Origin: Actibacterium sp. MT2.3-13A
GTDB taxonomy: Bacteria > Pseudomonadota > Alphaproteobacteria > Rhodobacterales > Rhodobacteraceae
Direction: 5' to 3'
NCBI RefSeq assembly: GCF_018139985.1
Contig: NZ_JAGSOU010000001.1
Location: 343,501-407,500, forward strand
Length of the DNA: 64,000 nt
Shown here: one piece after another, positions 1-10,132 of the stretch
Position numbering within the stretch: position 1 is the stretch's first letter
How the letters are laid out: every line of letters begins with the position of its first letter
The notes under the pieces: generated by a model
The model's database searches: none
What the model saw: only the letters and a program-made list of their open reading frames with translations
What the model was told of the DNA's origin: nothing
Translations under genes and position numbers: made by a program

Positions 1-942
1 CGCGAGCCGGGTCGTGTAATCGGCATCGGCGATGATGCGGTTGCGCGTGTCATAGGCCAGCTTCGCCGCTTCGGCCTCGATATGGGCGCGCTGGGCGCCG
101 AAGGGCTCCATCGCGGCCAGGTCGAAATGGCTCAGGATATTGGCCATCAGGATCGCCGTGGCGCCGTGGCCGTTGGGCGGATGCTCGACCAGTTCGATTT
201 CCTTGTAGGTTCCGCTGATCGGGGTGGTGTAGGTGCACTCGGTGGCGGCGAAATCCTCCAGGGTATGCGTGCCCCCCAACGCGCGCAGCGAGCTGACCAT
301 GTCCTCGGCCACCTCGCCCTCGTAGAAACCTGCACGGCCCTGATCGGCGATGCGGCGCAGCACCTCGGCCTGGCCGGGGGCGCGGAACACCTGGCCGGGC
401 GCGGGCGCCTTGCCGTCCAGCAGGTAATAGTCGCGCGCGGCGCCCTGCAGGCGCTGCTCGGCCTCGGCCCAGTCGAAGGCGGTCCGCGGCGCCACCGGCA
501 CGCCCTCTTCGGCGTAGCGGATGGCCGGCGCCAGGCTCGCGGCGATCCCGGCGCGGCCATGGTCCTGCGACAGCCGGCAGAAGGCGTCGATCGCGCCGGG
601 CACGGTCACCGCATGGGCATGGCCCAGCGGCATGGTCGCGTGGCCCTCGGCGCGCAGCGCCTCGGCCGACAGGCCCGCCGGCGCCCGGCCCGAGCCGTTC
701 AGCGCGATCACTTCCTCGCCGCCCGCGGGCTTGACCAGGACGAAACAGTCGCCGCCGATCCCGGTCATCTGCGGTTCGCAGATCCCCAGGACCACCGCGC
801 CGGCAATGGCGGCATCCACCGCGTTGCCGCCTTTTTCCAGCATCTCCACGGCCACTTTGGCGGCCAGCGGATGCGACGTTGCGCACAGGCCATTCTGTGC
901 AAAAACCGGCGATCGGCCGGGCAGGTGAAAATCGCGCATCAT
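1..942 (-). CDS. Gamma-glutamyltransferase family protein (5' part; runs off the left edge)
   Basis: Reading leftward from about 942, the frame is open to the window edge, giving about 313 residues of a protein that is usually 520-590. It begins MMRDFHLPGRSP and carries typical family stretches near the N-terminus: GGNAVDAAIA, then EPQMTGIGGDCF. The family cleaves or transfers gamma-glutamyl groups, for example from glutathione, and self-processes at a threonine. That threonine and the small subunit lie beyond the edge, so activity cannot be judged. No signal peptide is visible, so this looks like the cytoplasmic YwrD-like branch. Two adjacent ATGs (942 and 939) follow a GAGGGG; either could start. 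It is divergent from the thiolase at 1293, with a palindrome just upstream. The family call is secure, the substrate is not. Confidence 0.88.
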   Translation of the reverse strand, partial: MMRDFHLPGRSPVFAQNGLCATSHPLAAKVAVEMLEKGGNAVDAAIAGAVVLGICEPQMTGIGGDCFVLVKPAGGEEVIALNGSGRAPAGLSAEALRAEGHATMPLGHAHAVTVPGAIDAFCRLSQDHGRAGIAASLAPAIRYAEEGVPVAPRTAFDWAEAEQRLQGAARDYYLLDGKAPAPGQVFRAPGQAEVLRRIADQGRAGFYEGEVAEDMVSSLRALGGTHTLEDFAATECTYTTPISGTYKEIELVEHPPNGHGATAILMANILSHFDLAAMEPFGAQRAHIEAEAAKLAYDTRNRIIADADYTTRLA

Positions 943-953
943 CCCCTCGCTCG

Positions 954-969
954 TGTTGCGGGCGCAACA
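954..969. promoter_or_regulatory. Perfect 16-bp palindrome upstream of the gamma-glutamyltransferase gene
   Basis: TGTTGCG-GG-CGCAACA has perfect 7-base arms and lies 12-27 bases before the gamma-glutamyltransferase start. The size and position suit a repressor operator (LacI- or GntR-like sites have this look). No regulator gene is adjacent. The role is inference. Confidence 0.4.
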
Positions 970-1050
970 ATAGGCCGAGTTCGGGGGAATGCAATCACAA
1001 GCGATGTGGAGGGGGAGAGTACCTCGACGCCACGCACTGGGTGGGGGCTG

Positions 1051-1078
1051 TTGACGCAGCGCCGAGGGAAGCCATATG
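1051..1078 (+). promoter_or_regulatory. Possible sigma-70-type promoter for the thiolase gene
   Basis: TTGACG, 16 bases, then CATATG, about 215 bases before the thiolase start. The -35 is good and the -10 weak. The rest of the 350-base gap between the divergent genes (943-1292) shows only the palindrome at 954-969 and the thiolase ribosome binding site; I see no gene in it. Confidence 0.28.
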
Positions 1079-1292
1079 CAGCTACGTCTCCAACCCTGCC
1101 AACCTATTCCGGCCGAGTTGTGGAGGCATTGCGGCGCCTTTGTGGCAAAGATCCCCGGCCACGCGCCGATGCGGTTCCCCCTTTTCTCCTGGCGCGGATC
1201 CGTGCCAGTGTCGCCGGCGACCCCTGGCATGGGGCTGGACGCCGACCCTGGCGGTCCGGCACCCGCCGGGCAGGGAGTTGAAGGAGAATGAC

Positions 1293-2465
1293 ATGGAAAA
1301 GGTGGTGATCTGCGGCGCGGCCCGCACCCCCATGGCGGGGTTCCAGGGCGATTTCGCCGAGGCGGACGCGCCCACGCTGGGCGGCGCGGCAATCCGGGCC
1401 GCGCTGGCGGGCGCGGGCGTCGAAACGGTCGAGGAGCTGCTGATGGGCTGCGTCCTGCCCGCCGGCATCGGCCAGGCGCCGGCGCGGCAGGCGGGCTTCA
1501 AGGCGGGCCTCGGCGAAGAGGTCCCGGCCACCACCGTCAACAAGATGTGCGGCTCGGGCATGAAGACGGTGATGCTGGCCCATGACCAGCTGGCGCTGGG
1601 GCGCAACGCGCTGCTCTGCGCGGGCGGCATGGAAAGCATGACCAACGCCCCCTACCTGCTGCCCAAGATGCGCGGCGGCGCTCGCCTCGGCCACGGCCAG
1701 GTGATCGACCACATGTTCCTCGACGGGCTTGAGGATGCCTATGACAAGGGCCGCCTGATGGGCACCTTCGCCGAGGATTGCGCCGAGACTTTCCAGTTTA
1801 CGCGCGAGGCGCAGGACGACTACGCGCTCACCTCGCTGTCGAATGCGCTCGCGGCCCAGAAATCCGGCGCCTTCGAGGGCGAGATCACGCCCGTGACACT
1901 CGCCACCCGCAAGGGCGAGGTCACCATCGCCGAGGACGAACAGCCCGGCAAGGCGCGCCCCGAGAAGATCCCGCATCTCAAACCGGCCTTTCGCAAGGAC
2001 GGCACGGTGACGCCGGCCAATTCCTCCTCGATCTCCGACGGTGCCGCCGCGCTCGTGCTCGCCACCGAGGCCGAGGCGCGCGCGCGCGACCTGCCCATCC
2101 GCGCCCGCATCATGGGCCACGCCTCCCACGCCCAGGCGCCGGGCTGGTTCACCACCGCCCCGGTCCCGGCGGCGCAGAAACTGCTCGACCGTCTCGGCTG
2201 GTCGAAAGAGGATGTCGACCTGTGGGAGGTGAACGAGGCCTTCGCCGTCGTCCCCATGGCCTTCATGCACGAGATGGGCATTCCGCGCGACAGGATGAAC
2301 GTCAACGGCGGCGCCTGCGCGCTGGGCCACCCGATCGGCGCCTCGGGCGCGCGCATCATCGTGACGCTTCTCAACGCGCTGGAAAAGCGCGGGCTGAAAC
2401 GCGGCGTCGCGGCGATCTGCATCGGCGGCGGCGAGGGCACCGCCATCGCCATCGAACGCCCCTGA
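1293..2465 (+). CDS. Thiolase (acetyl-CoA C-acetyltransferase family)
   Basis: A 390-residue thiolase that condenses two acetyl-CoA to acetoacetyl-CoA or cleaves 3-ketoacyl-CoA. The full triad is visible: nucleophilic Cys86 in NKMCGSG, His346 in GHPIGASGAR, and Cys376 in CIGGGEG near the C-terminus. The start at MEKVVICG is fixed by AAGGAG six bases upstream; the frame is open far further 5' but that part is arginine-rich shadow. Length and motifs match biosynthetic/degradative thiolase II (AtoB/PhaA-like). No phaB or fadB lies beside it, so it cannot be assigned to PHB synthesis, amino-acid catabolism or beta-oxidation. It is followed after 80 bases by msrC, with a strong hairpin in between. 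Confidence 0.95.
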   Translation: MEKVVICGAARTPMAGFQGDFAEADAPTLGGAAIRAALAGAGVETVEELLMGCVLPAGIGQAPARQAGFKAGLGEEVPATTVNKMCGSGMKTVMLAHDQLALGRNALLCAGGMESMTNAPYLLPKMRGGARLGHGQVIDHMFLDGLEDAYDKGRLMGTFAEDCAETFQFTREAQDDYALTSLSNALAAQKSGAFEGEITPVTLATRKGEVTIAEDEQPGKARPEKIPHLKPAFRKDGTVTPANSSSISDGAAALVLATEAEARARDLPIRARIMGHASHAQAPGWFTTAPVPAAQKLLDRLGWSKEDVDLWEVNEAFAVVPMAFMHEMGIPRDRMNVNGGACALGHPIGASGARIIVTLLNALEKRGLKRGVAAICIGGGEGTAIAIERP

Positions 2466-2498
2466 CCTTTTCTTCTGGCCATAAATATCCTCGGGGGT

Positions 2499-2519
2499 CC
2501 GGGGGCAGACAGCCCCCGG
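2499..2519 (+). terminator. GC-rich hairpin after the thiolase gene
   Basis: CCGGGGGC, loop AGACA, GCCCCGG-type 3' arm: a perfect 8-bp stem 33 bases after the thiolase stop, with no U-run. It is preceded by an AT-rich stretch (ATAAATATCC at 2481-2490). It may be a terminator, an mRNA 3'-end stabiliser, or one copy of an intergenic repeat. Confidence 0.5.
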
Positions 2520-2544
2520 TCCTCCATGTCACAGGGGCACCGAC

Positions 2545-3006
2545 ATGCGGGCAGATTACGACGAACTCTCCAAGACCATCGCCGCGCTGACGGAGGGCGA
2601 AACCGACGCGGTCGCCCTGATGGCCACCCTCGCCTGCGAGATCCACCACGCCGACGACCGCTTCGACTGGACGGGGTTCTACCGCAACGTGGGCAACGAG
2701 ACCCTCAAGATCGGCCCCTATCAGGGCGGGCACGGGTGCCTGGTGATCCCCTTCGCGCGCGGCGTCTGCGGCGCCGCCGCCCGCACCGGCGAGATCCAGC
2801 TGGTGCCCGATGTCGACGCCTTCCCCGGTCATATCGCCTGCGCCTCCTCCACCCGGTCCGAGATCGTGCTGCCGGTCTGGAACGGGGCGGGCGATCTTAT
2901 CGGGGTGCTCGACATCGACAGCGACCAGCCCGGCGCCTTCACCCAGCGGGACGCCGAGGGTCTGTCGGCGATTCTGCGCCGGGTCTTCGGGGCCCTGCCC
3001 GGCTGA
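2545..3006 (+). CDS. msrC: Free methionine-(R)-sulfoxide reductase (GAF-domain)
   Basis: A single GAF domain of 153 residues. Three cysteines, Cys65, Cys75 and Cys99, have the same 10- and 24-residue spacing as the catalytic/resolving cysteines of E. coli MsrC (Cys84, 94, 118), in the conserved contexts GVCGAA and GHIAC. The enzyme reduces free Met-R-sulfoxide with thioredoxin in the cytoplasm. The motif SEIVLPV and the C-terminal LIGVLDIDS also fit. It sits 39 bases ahead of rluA, probably cotranscribed. The conserved cysteines make a true reductase more likely than a generic GAF sensor. Confidence 0.88.
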   Translation: MRADYDELSKTIAALTEGETDAVALMATLACEIHHADDRFDWTGFYRNVGNETLKIGPYQGGHGCLVIPFARGVCGAAARTGEIQLVPDVDAFPGHIACASSTRSEIVLPVWNGAGDLIGVLDIDSDQPGAFTQRDAEGLSAILRRVFGALPG

Positions 3007-3045
3007 ACCCTTGCCGTCCGGGGCCAAAGCCGCTAGGCGCCCCGG

Positions 3046-3693
3046 ATGAACGGCATCTATTCCCCCCCCGATACACCGCTGGCGATCCTGCACCAGGACC
3101 ACGAGATCCTTCTCGTGGACAAGCCCTCTGGGCTGTTGTCCGTGCCGGGGCGTGGCGAGCATCTGGCCGATTGCCTGCTTTCGCGCGTGCAGGCGGCCTT
3201 CCCCGAGGCGCTGCTGGTGCACCGTCTCGACCGCGACACCTCGGGCGTCATGGTCTTCGCGCTCACGCCCCACGCGCAGCGCCACCTTGGCCTGCAATTC
3301 GAGAAGCGGCAGGTGAAGAAGACCTATGTCGCCCGCGTCTGGGGCCGGGTGGCGGACAAGACCGGCACCGTCGATCTGCCGCTGATCGTGGACTGGCCCA
3401 ACCGGCCCCGACAGAAAGTCGATTTCGAGATGGGCAAGCCGGCGCTGACCGACTGGCGCGTGGTGAAATACGAGGAAACCGCGACCCGCGTGCGGCTCTA
3501 TCCGAAAACCGGGCGCAGCCACCAGCTCAGGGTGCACATGCGCGAGATCGGCCACCCGATCCTGGGCGATCCGTTCTACGCGGAGGGCGAGGCCCTCGAT
3601 GCGCCCCGCCTGATGCTGCATGCCGAGAGCCTGCGGCTGCGCCACCCCGATGGCGGGGTGGGGATGAACTTCTCGGCGAAATGCCCCTTCTAG
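3046..3693 (+). CDS. rluA: RluA-family pseudouridine synthase (23S rRNA U746 / tRNA U32 type)
   Basis: 215 residues, close in length to E. coli RluA (219), with no S4 domain, which separates it from RluC/RluD. The catalytic aspartate is Asp62 in HRLDRDTSG. Further RluA hallmarks are LPLIVDWPNRP, KTGRSHQLRVHM and GHPILGDPFY. It isomerises specific uridines in 23S rRNA and some tRNAs to pseudouridine. It starts at ATG 3046, 39 bases after msrC, and ends in front of a bidirectional terminator shared with the convergent aldehyde dehydrogenase gene. The subfamily is confident; exact target positions are inferred from E. coli. Confidence 0.92.
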   Translation: MNGIYSPPDTPLAILHQDHEILLVDKPSGLLSVPGRGEHLADCLLSRVQAAFPEALLVHRLDRDTSGVMVFALTPHAQRHLGLQFEKRQVKKTYVARVWGRVADKTGTVDLPLIVDWPNRPRQKVDFEMGKPALTDWRVVKYEETATRVRLYPKTGRSHQLRVHMREIGHPILGDPFYAEGEALDAPRLMLHAESLRLRHPDGGVGMNFSAKCPF

Positions 3694-3695
3694 GG

Positions 3696-3721
3696 AAACG
3701 GCCGCCCGAAGGCGGCCGTTT
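3696..3721. terminator. Bidirectional terminator between rluA and the aldehyde dehydrogenase gene
   Basis: AAACGGCCGCC, loop CGAA, GGCGGCCGTTT: an 11-bp perfect stem with A/T-rich ends, lying between two convergent genes. Confidence 0.85.
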
Positions 3722-3726
3722 CGGTC

Positions 3727-5166
3727 TTACTCGGCGGTCCAGCCGCTGACGGCCTTGACCTCGCAGAAATCCTCCAGCCCCCAGACGCCGCCTTCGCGCC
3801 CGTTGCCGGATTTCTTCATGCCGCCGAAGGGGCTGCCGGCGCTGCGGCTCTTGCCGTTCATCTCCACCATGCCCGAGCGCAGGCGCCGCGCCAGCCGGTT
3901 GCAGCGCGCGCCGTCCTGGCTCTGGACGTAGTTGGTCAGGCCATAATCGGTGTCGTTGGCGATCCGCAGCGCGTCGGCCTCGTCCTCGAACGGGATGATC
4001 GACAGCACCGGGCCAAAGATCTCTTCGCGGGCGATGGTCATGTCGTTCGACACATCGGCAAAGACCGTGGGACGCACGAAATAGCCGCGGTTGAAGCCCT
4101 CGGGCCGGCCCGGGCCGCCCGCGACCAGCCGCGCGCCCTCGTCGATGCCCTTCTGGATAAGCCCCTGGATCTTTTCGAACTGCATCTCCGAGACCACCGG
4201 GCCGATGTGGCGGCCGGGTTCGCTGGGCAGGCCCACGGCCTGCGCCTCGGCCGTGGCACGGGCGATCTCCACCGCGTCGGCGTAGATCGCGCGCTGCACC
4301 AGCATCCGGGTCGGCGCGTTGCAGGACTGGCCCGAGTTCTGGAAGCAGTGCAGCGCGCCGCGCTTCACCGCCTTTTCGTCGGCATCGGCGAAGATGATGT
4401 TGGCGCCCTTGCCGCCCAGTTCCAGATGCACGGGCTTCAGCGTGTCGGCGGCGTTTTTCGAGATCGCGATGCCGGCGCGGGTCGATCCGGTGAAGCTGAT
4501 CATGTCCACGTCCGGGTGCCCGGTCAGCTGGCTGCCCACGCCTGCGCCATCGCCGTTGACGAGGTTGAACACGCCCGCGGGCACCCCGGCCTCGTCCAGG
4601 ATCTCGGCGAAGAGCAGCGAGGACAGAGGCGCGATTTCCGAGGGCTTAAGCACCATGGTGCAGCCCACGGCCAGCGCCGGGATCACCTTGAGGGTGACCT
4701 GGTTCATCGGCCAGTTCCAGGGCGTGATCATGCCCACCACGCCCACCGGCTCATGGATGATCCGGTCGTTGGGGGCGTGATCGCCCAAGGGGCGTTCGAA
4801 TTCGAACCCCTTCAGCGCGGTGATGAAGTTCTGGATGTGCCAGCTGCCTGCGCCAACCTGCGAGTTGCGCGCCAGATCGATGGGCGCGCCCATCTCAAGG
4901 CTGATCGCCTCGGCCATCTCGTCGGCGCGGCGGTTGTAGACCTCGAGGATCTTCTCGATCAGCGCCAGACGCTCGGCCTTGTCGGTATGGGCGAAGCTGT
5001 CGAAGGCGCCGCGCGCTGCGGCCACGGCGGCGTCGGTATCGGCTTGCGCACCCAGCGAAATCACCGCGCAGGGCTCTTCGTTCGCGGGGTTGATAACGTT
5101 GAAATCATTCGATATTTTAGGGTCCACCCAGGTCCCGTTGATATAGAGCTGGCGCTTTTCGATCAT
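3727..5166 (-). CDS. Aldehyde dehydrogenase family protein
   Basis: A 479-residue NAD(P)-dependent aldehyde dehydrogenase. Key residues are visible: Asn151 in TPWNWP, the general base Glu249 in LELGGKGANI, and the nucleophile Cys282 in NSGQSCNAPTR; the cofactor-binding stretch FTGSTRAG is also present. The start at MIEKRQLYIN is supported by AGGAGG seven bases upstream; an upstream in-frame extension lacks support. It is divergent from the peroxiredoxin gene and ends at the terminator shared with rluA. The substrate cannot be told from sequence; its nearest general relatives act on aliphatic or betaine-type aldehydes. Confidence 0.93.
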   Translation of the reverse strand: MIEKRQLYINGTWVDPKISNDFNVINPANEEPCAVISLGAQADTDAAVAAARGAFDSFAHTDKAERLALIEKILEVYNRRADEMAEAISLEMGAPIDLARNSQVGAGSWHIQNFITALKGFEFERPLGDHAPNDRIIHEPVGVVGMITPWNWPMNQVTLKVIPALAVGCTMVLKPSEIAPLSSLLFAEILDEAGVPAGVFNLVNGDGAGVGSQLTGHPDVDMISFTGSTRAGIAISKNAADTLKPVHLELGGKGANIIFADADEKAVKRGALHCFQNSGQSCNAPTRMLVQRAIYADAVEIARATAEAQAVGLPSEPGRHIGPVVSEMQFEKIQGLIQKGIDEGARLVAGGPGRPEGFNRGYFVRPTVFADVSNDMTIAREEIFGPVLSIIPFEDEADALRIANDTDYGLTNYVQSQDGARCNRLARRLRSGMVEMNGKSRSAGSPFGGMKKSGNGREGGVWGLEDFCEVKAVSGWTAE

Positions 5167-5296
5167 GCCGACCTCCTGAATTTCCGACACTCTGTCACCC
5201 GGTGCTCCGGGGGGCAACCGCAGACTGGTGGATTTCCGTTTGGATCTTATCTAAGCAGAGTGGGGCGAATTGGCTAATCCACGAAAGGACATTCGT

Positions 5297-5950
5297 ATGG
5301 CTTTGCGCATTAACGATATCGCGCCGAATTTCTCGGCGGACACCACCGAAGGCAAGATCGATTTCCACGATTGGATCGGCGACAGCTACGCCATCCTTTT
5401 TTCGCACCCCAAGGACTTCACCCCCGTCTGCACCACCGAGTTCGCCGCCGCCGCCGCGCTGAGCGAGGAATTCGCGAAGCGCAACACCAAGGTGATCGGC
5501 GTCTCGGTCGATGACGTCGAGGACCATCTGAAGTGGAAAGCCGATGTCGAGGCCTTCGGCGGCAACCCGATGACCTTCCCGATCATCGCGGACCCCGACC
5601 TGACGGTGGCCAAGCTCTACGACATGCTGCCGGCAGAAGCCGTGCTGCCTGACGGCCGCACCGCGGCGGACACCGCCACCGTGCGCACCACCTTCATCAT
5701 CAACCCGCAGAAGAAGATCGAGCTGATGCTGATCTACCCGATGTCGGTGGGCCGCAACTTCGACGAGATCCTGCGCGCGCTGGATGCCATCCGGGCAGCC
5801 CAGGGCGTTCCGATCGCCACTCCGGCCAACTGGCGCCCCGGCGACGACGTGATCGTGGCCCTGTCGCTGTCCACCGACGAGGCGAAAAAGAAATTCGGCG
5901 AGGTGAACGTGGTGCTGCCCTACCTGCGCACCACCAAGCAGCCGTCGTAA
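5297..5950 (+). CDS. 1-Cys peroxiredoxin (Prx6 type)
   Basis: 217 residues of the AhpC/TSA fold. The peroxidatic Cys45 lies in HPKDFTPVCTTEF, and I find no other cysteine, so this is a 1-Cys enzyme recycled by an external thiol. The Prx6-type C-terminal extension, with PANWRPGDD near residue 180, is present. It reduces hydrogen peroxide and alkyl hydroperoxides in the cytoplasm. The ATG at 5297 has GAAAGGA six bases upstream; a longer frame from 5270 does not. A strong terminator follows at 5974-6000, so it is probably monocistronic. No clear OxyR site was recognised upstream. Confidence 0.93.
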   Translation: MALRINDIAPNFSADTTEGKIDFHDWIGDSYAILFSHPKDFTPVCTTEFAAAAALSEEFAKRNTKVIGVSVDDVEDHLKWKADVEAFGGNPMTFPIIADPDLTVAKLYDMLPAEAVLPDGRTAADTATVRTTFIINPQKKIELMLIYPMSVGRNFDEILRALDAIRAAQGVPIATPANWRPGDDVIVALSLSTDEAKKKFGEVNVVLPYLRTTKQPS

Positions 5951-5973
5951 GGCGCGCCGCAACGGATTGCAGG

Positions 5974-6000
5974 GGCCCCGGGGTTTCCCGGGGCCTTTTT
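5974..6000 (+). terminator. Rho-independent terminator of the peroxiredoxin gene
   Basis: GGCCCCGGG, loop GTTT, CCCGGGGCC, then TTTTT: a perfect 9-bp stem followed by a U-tract, 23 bases after the stop. Confidence 0.92.
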
Positions 6001-6005
6001 CGTTG

Positions 6006-6893
6006 TCACGACAGGTATTTCGCGCAATGTGCCAGGGTCCTCTCCCAGGCGAGGGTCGCGGCAGCCTCGTCGTAGCGGGGCGTGGTGTCGTTGTGGAAGC
6101 CGTGGTTCACGCCGGGATAGACATGGGCCTCGTAGGTCTTGCCATTGGCCTTCAGCGCGGCCTCGTAGGCGGGCCAGCCGGCGTTGATCCGATCGTCCAG
6201 TTCGGCGTAGTGCAAAAGCAGCGGTACCCGGATCGCGGGCACGTCCTCGGCGGCGGGCTGACGGCCGTAGAAGGGCACCGTGGCGGCCAGGTTCGGATAG
6301 GCCACCGCCAGCGCGTTGCACACGCCGCCGCCATAGCAGAAGCCCACCGCGCCGACCTTGCCGGTCGAGCCGTCGTGGCCGGCCAGAAACTCGAAGCCGG
6401 CGAAGAAATCCTCCATCAGCCTGGCCGGGTCGAGCTCCTTCTGCATGGCGCGCCCGTCGTCGTCGTTGCCGGGATAGCCGCCCAGCGGGGTCAGCCCGTC
6501 AGGGCCGAAGGCGAGATAGCCGGCCTTGGCCAGGCGGCGCACCACGTCCTCGATATAAGGGTTCAACCCGCGGTTCTCGTGGACCACCAGAACCGCAGGC
6601 AGCTTGCCGGTGGCGCCAGCGGGCCGCGCCATCAGGCCCTTGATCCTGCCGTTGCCCTTGGGGCTGTCATATTCCGCGATCATGGTCTCGATCGCCGGGT
6701 CGTCGGGGGCGACCTGCTGGGCGAGGGCGTAATTCGGCTGCAGACTGTCCAGAAGCGCCGCCGCGGTGACGCCGGCGGCGGCGTAGCGGGTGGCGCTGGT
6801 CAGGAACGCGCGCTTACTCATCTTGCCGTGAACATAGCCGTCATAGAGTTCCAGAAGACGGGGGTCGAAATCGCTGGCCTTCTTGCGTTGCAT
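6006..6893 (-). CDS. Dienelactone hydrolase-family protein with exported N-terminus
   Basis: A 295-residue alpha/beta hydrolase. The nucleophile is Cys186 in GFCYGGG, the cysteine elbow of dienelactone hydrolases; the other triad members look to be the Asp in AELDDR and the His in VNHGFH. Residues 25-60 form an export signal: SKRAFL then an alanine-rich hydrophobic run ending near ALAQQ. This resembles a Tat signal, though the pair is Lys-Arg rather than Arg-Arg. That layout is known for the YghX-like branch. It probably hydrolyses an ester or lactone outside the cytoplasm; the substrate is unknown, and no chlorocatechol pathway genes lie nearby. Confidence 0.86.
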   Translation of the reverse strand: MQRKKASDFDPRLLELYDGYVHGKMSKRAFLTSATRYAAAGVTAAALLDSLQPNYALAQQVAPDDPAIETMIAEYDSPKGNGRIKGLMARPAGATGKLPAVLVVHENRGLNPYIEDVVRRLAKAGYLAFGPDGLTPLGGYPGNDDDGRAMQKELDPARLMEDFFAGFEFLAGHDGSTGKVGAVGFCYGGGVCNALAVAYPNLAATVPFYGRQPAAEDVPAIRVPLLLHYAELDDRINAGWPAYEAALKANGKTYEAHVYPGVNHGFHNDTTPRYDEAAATLAWERTLAHCAKYLS

Positions 6894-6969
6894 GGTGGCT
6901 CTCCCTGAGATGCTGATCTCCCATCGCAGAGGATAGGCCGGTCTTTCGTTCCGGCGAATGCGGGAAATG

Positions 6970-7004
6970 AAAAAGGCCCCGGTGAGATATCACCGGGGCC
7001 CTTT
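6970..7004 (-). terminator. Terminator downstream of pnp
   Basis: GGCCCCGGTG, loop of six, CACCGGGGCC: a perfect 10-bp stem. Read on the minus strand it is followed by TTTTT (A-run at 6970-6974), 30 bases past the pnp stop. It also has a short T-rich stretch on the plus side. Confidence 0.9.
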
Positions 7005-7030
7005 CTTACGTTTCCGAGGTCAGGCGGGGA

Positions 7031-9169
<2,139 letters not shown>

Positions 9170-9330
9170 CTCGTTTCCTATGTTGGGGGCGGGACCCTCC
9201 CGCTTCCCCGATTGCGTACGGGGCCGCATGCCCCGTGGCCTTGATCTTGGTCCAGCCAGCCCGCCCCATAAGGCCCGGTGGGGAAGGTCACGGACGTCCG
9301 GCCAGTGCTGCCACTCCGGCAGGATAGCCC

Positions 9331-9361
9331 AAAAAGAACGCGCCCCCGAGACGGAGGCGCG
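9331..9361 (-). terminator. Terminator between rpsO and pnp
   Basis: CGCGCCCCCG, loop AGA, CGGAGGCGCG (one G-U pair), followed on the minus strand by TTCTTTTT. It lies 11 bases past the rpsO stop. In E. coli the corresponding rpsO terminator is leaky and lets pnp be cotranscribed; the same may apply here. Confidence 0.85.
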
Positions 9362-9371
9362 GCCTTAATTC

Positions 9372-9641
9372 TTAGCGGCGGATACCGAGGCGCTGGATGA
9401 GGTCGGTGTAGCGCGCCTCCTCCTTGCCCTTGAGGTAGTCCAGCAGCTTGCGGCGCTGCGCCACCAGCTTCAGCAGCCCACGGCGGGAATGGTTGTCCTT
9501 CTTGTGGGTCTTGAAGTGCTCGGTCAGCGTGTTGATCCGCGAGGTCAGGATGGCAACCTGAACTTCCGGCGAACCGGTGTCGCCTTCCTTGGTTGCGAAT
9601 TCCTTGACGACGCGCGCCTTTTCTTCAGCCGTGATCGACAT
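9372..9641 (-). CDS. rpsO: 30S ribosomal protein S15
   Basis: 89 residues, the standard S15 length, with the conserved [15 protein letters not shown] and [26 protein letters not shown] core that binds 16S rRNA and nucleates the platform. The start [11 protein letters not shown] is preceded by AAGGAG in the right place. The leader between the start and the upstream DUF5665 gene (9642-9773) contains a TATACG that could be a -10, but no convincing -35. Adjacent to pnp as in most proteobacteria. Confidence 0.98.
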   Translation of the reverse strand: MSITAEEKARVVKEFATKEGDTGSPEVQVAILTSRINTLTEHFKTHKKDNHSRRGLLKLVAQRRKLLDYLKGKEEARYTDLIQRLGIRR

Positions 9642-9773
9642 CGTGGTCTCCTTGTCTGAAAGGGTGATGGCACAAGCCGGGATGTCGTCCAGCAGGGCCC
9701 TTGGAGAAATTGCCGCCGGAAAAGACCGGTCGGATGCGCGCGTATAGTTGATTTTGACGCCAAAGGAAAGGGG

Positions 9774-10082
9774 CTACTGCCCGGCCTGGATTTCCGCGGC
9801 GATCTGCTTGGCCCATTCGCCGACGATCGGGATAAAGTCGATCTGCGACAGGAAATACACGATCAGCGAGACCAGCACCGTCGCGCCCACCACCGTGCCC
9901 AGCCCCATGGCCAGCCCGCGCAGGAAGGCCTGGTGCATCATCCGCAGGGTGGAATTCTGGACGCGGACGAAGCGGTGCCTGTTCAGCCGCGCGACCTCGG
10001 TTCGCAGGGCGCGCAGTTCTTCGGTCAGGTCGGTTGTCGGGTCTTCGGGGCGGTCGGGCATGGTGGCGCTCGGGTCAGGCAT
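9774..10082 (-). CDS. DUF5665 small membrane protein
   Basis: 102 residues: a charged N-terminal half (TEELRALRTEVARLN, a likely short coiled coil, residues 20-35) and one hydrophobic segment of about 25 residues around 57-80 (LAMGLGTVVGATVLVSLIVYFL), then a short tail. I recognise this as the DUF5665 family common in Alphaproteobacteria; its function is unknown. Two ATGs are possible (10082 and 10061) and neither has a clear ribosome binding site. It is on the same strand as truB upstream and rpsO downstream, spaced loosely, so shared transcription is uncertain. Confidence 0.7.
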   Translation of the reverse strand: MPDPSATMPDRPEDPTTDLTEELRALRTEVARLNRHRFVRVQNSTLRMMHQAFLRGLAMGLGTVVGATVLVSLIVYFLSQIDFIPIVGEWAKQIAAEIQAGQ

Positions 10083-10132
10083 CTGTCATGCCCGACCCTA
10101 GGGGCTGGGCGCCGCGGCGCCAAGCCCGTCCG

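Noticed and set aside
1076..1291. 71-codon frame before the thiolase gene
   Set aside because: Proline/tryptophan-rich, no ribosome binding site; it overlaps the thiolase leader and its binding site.
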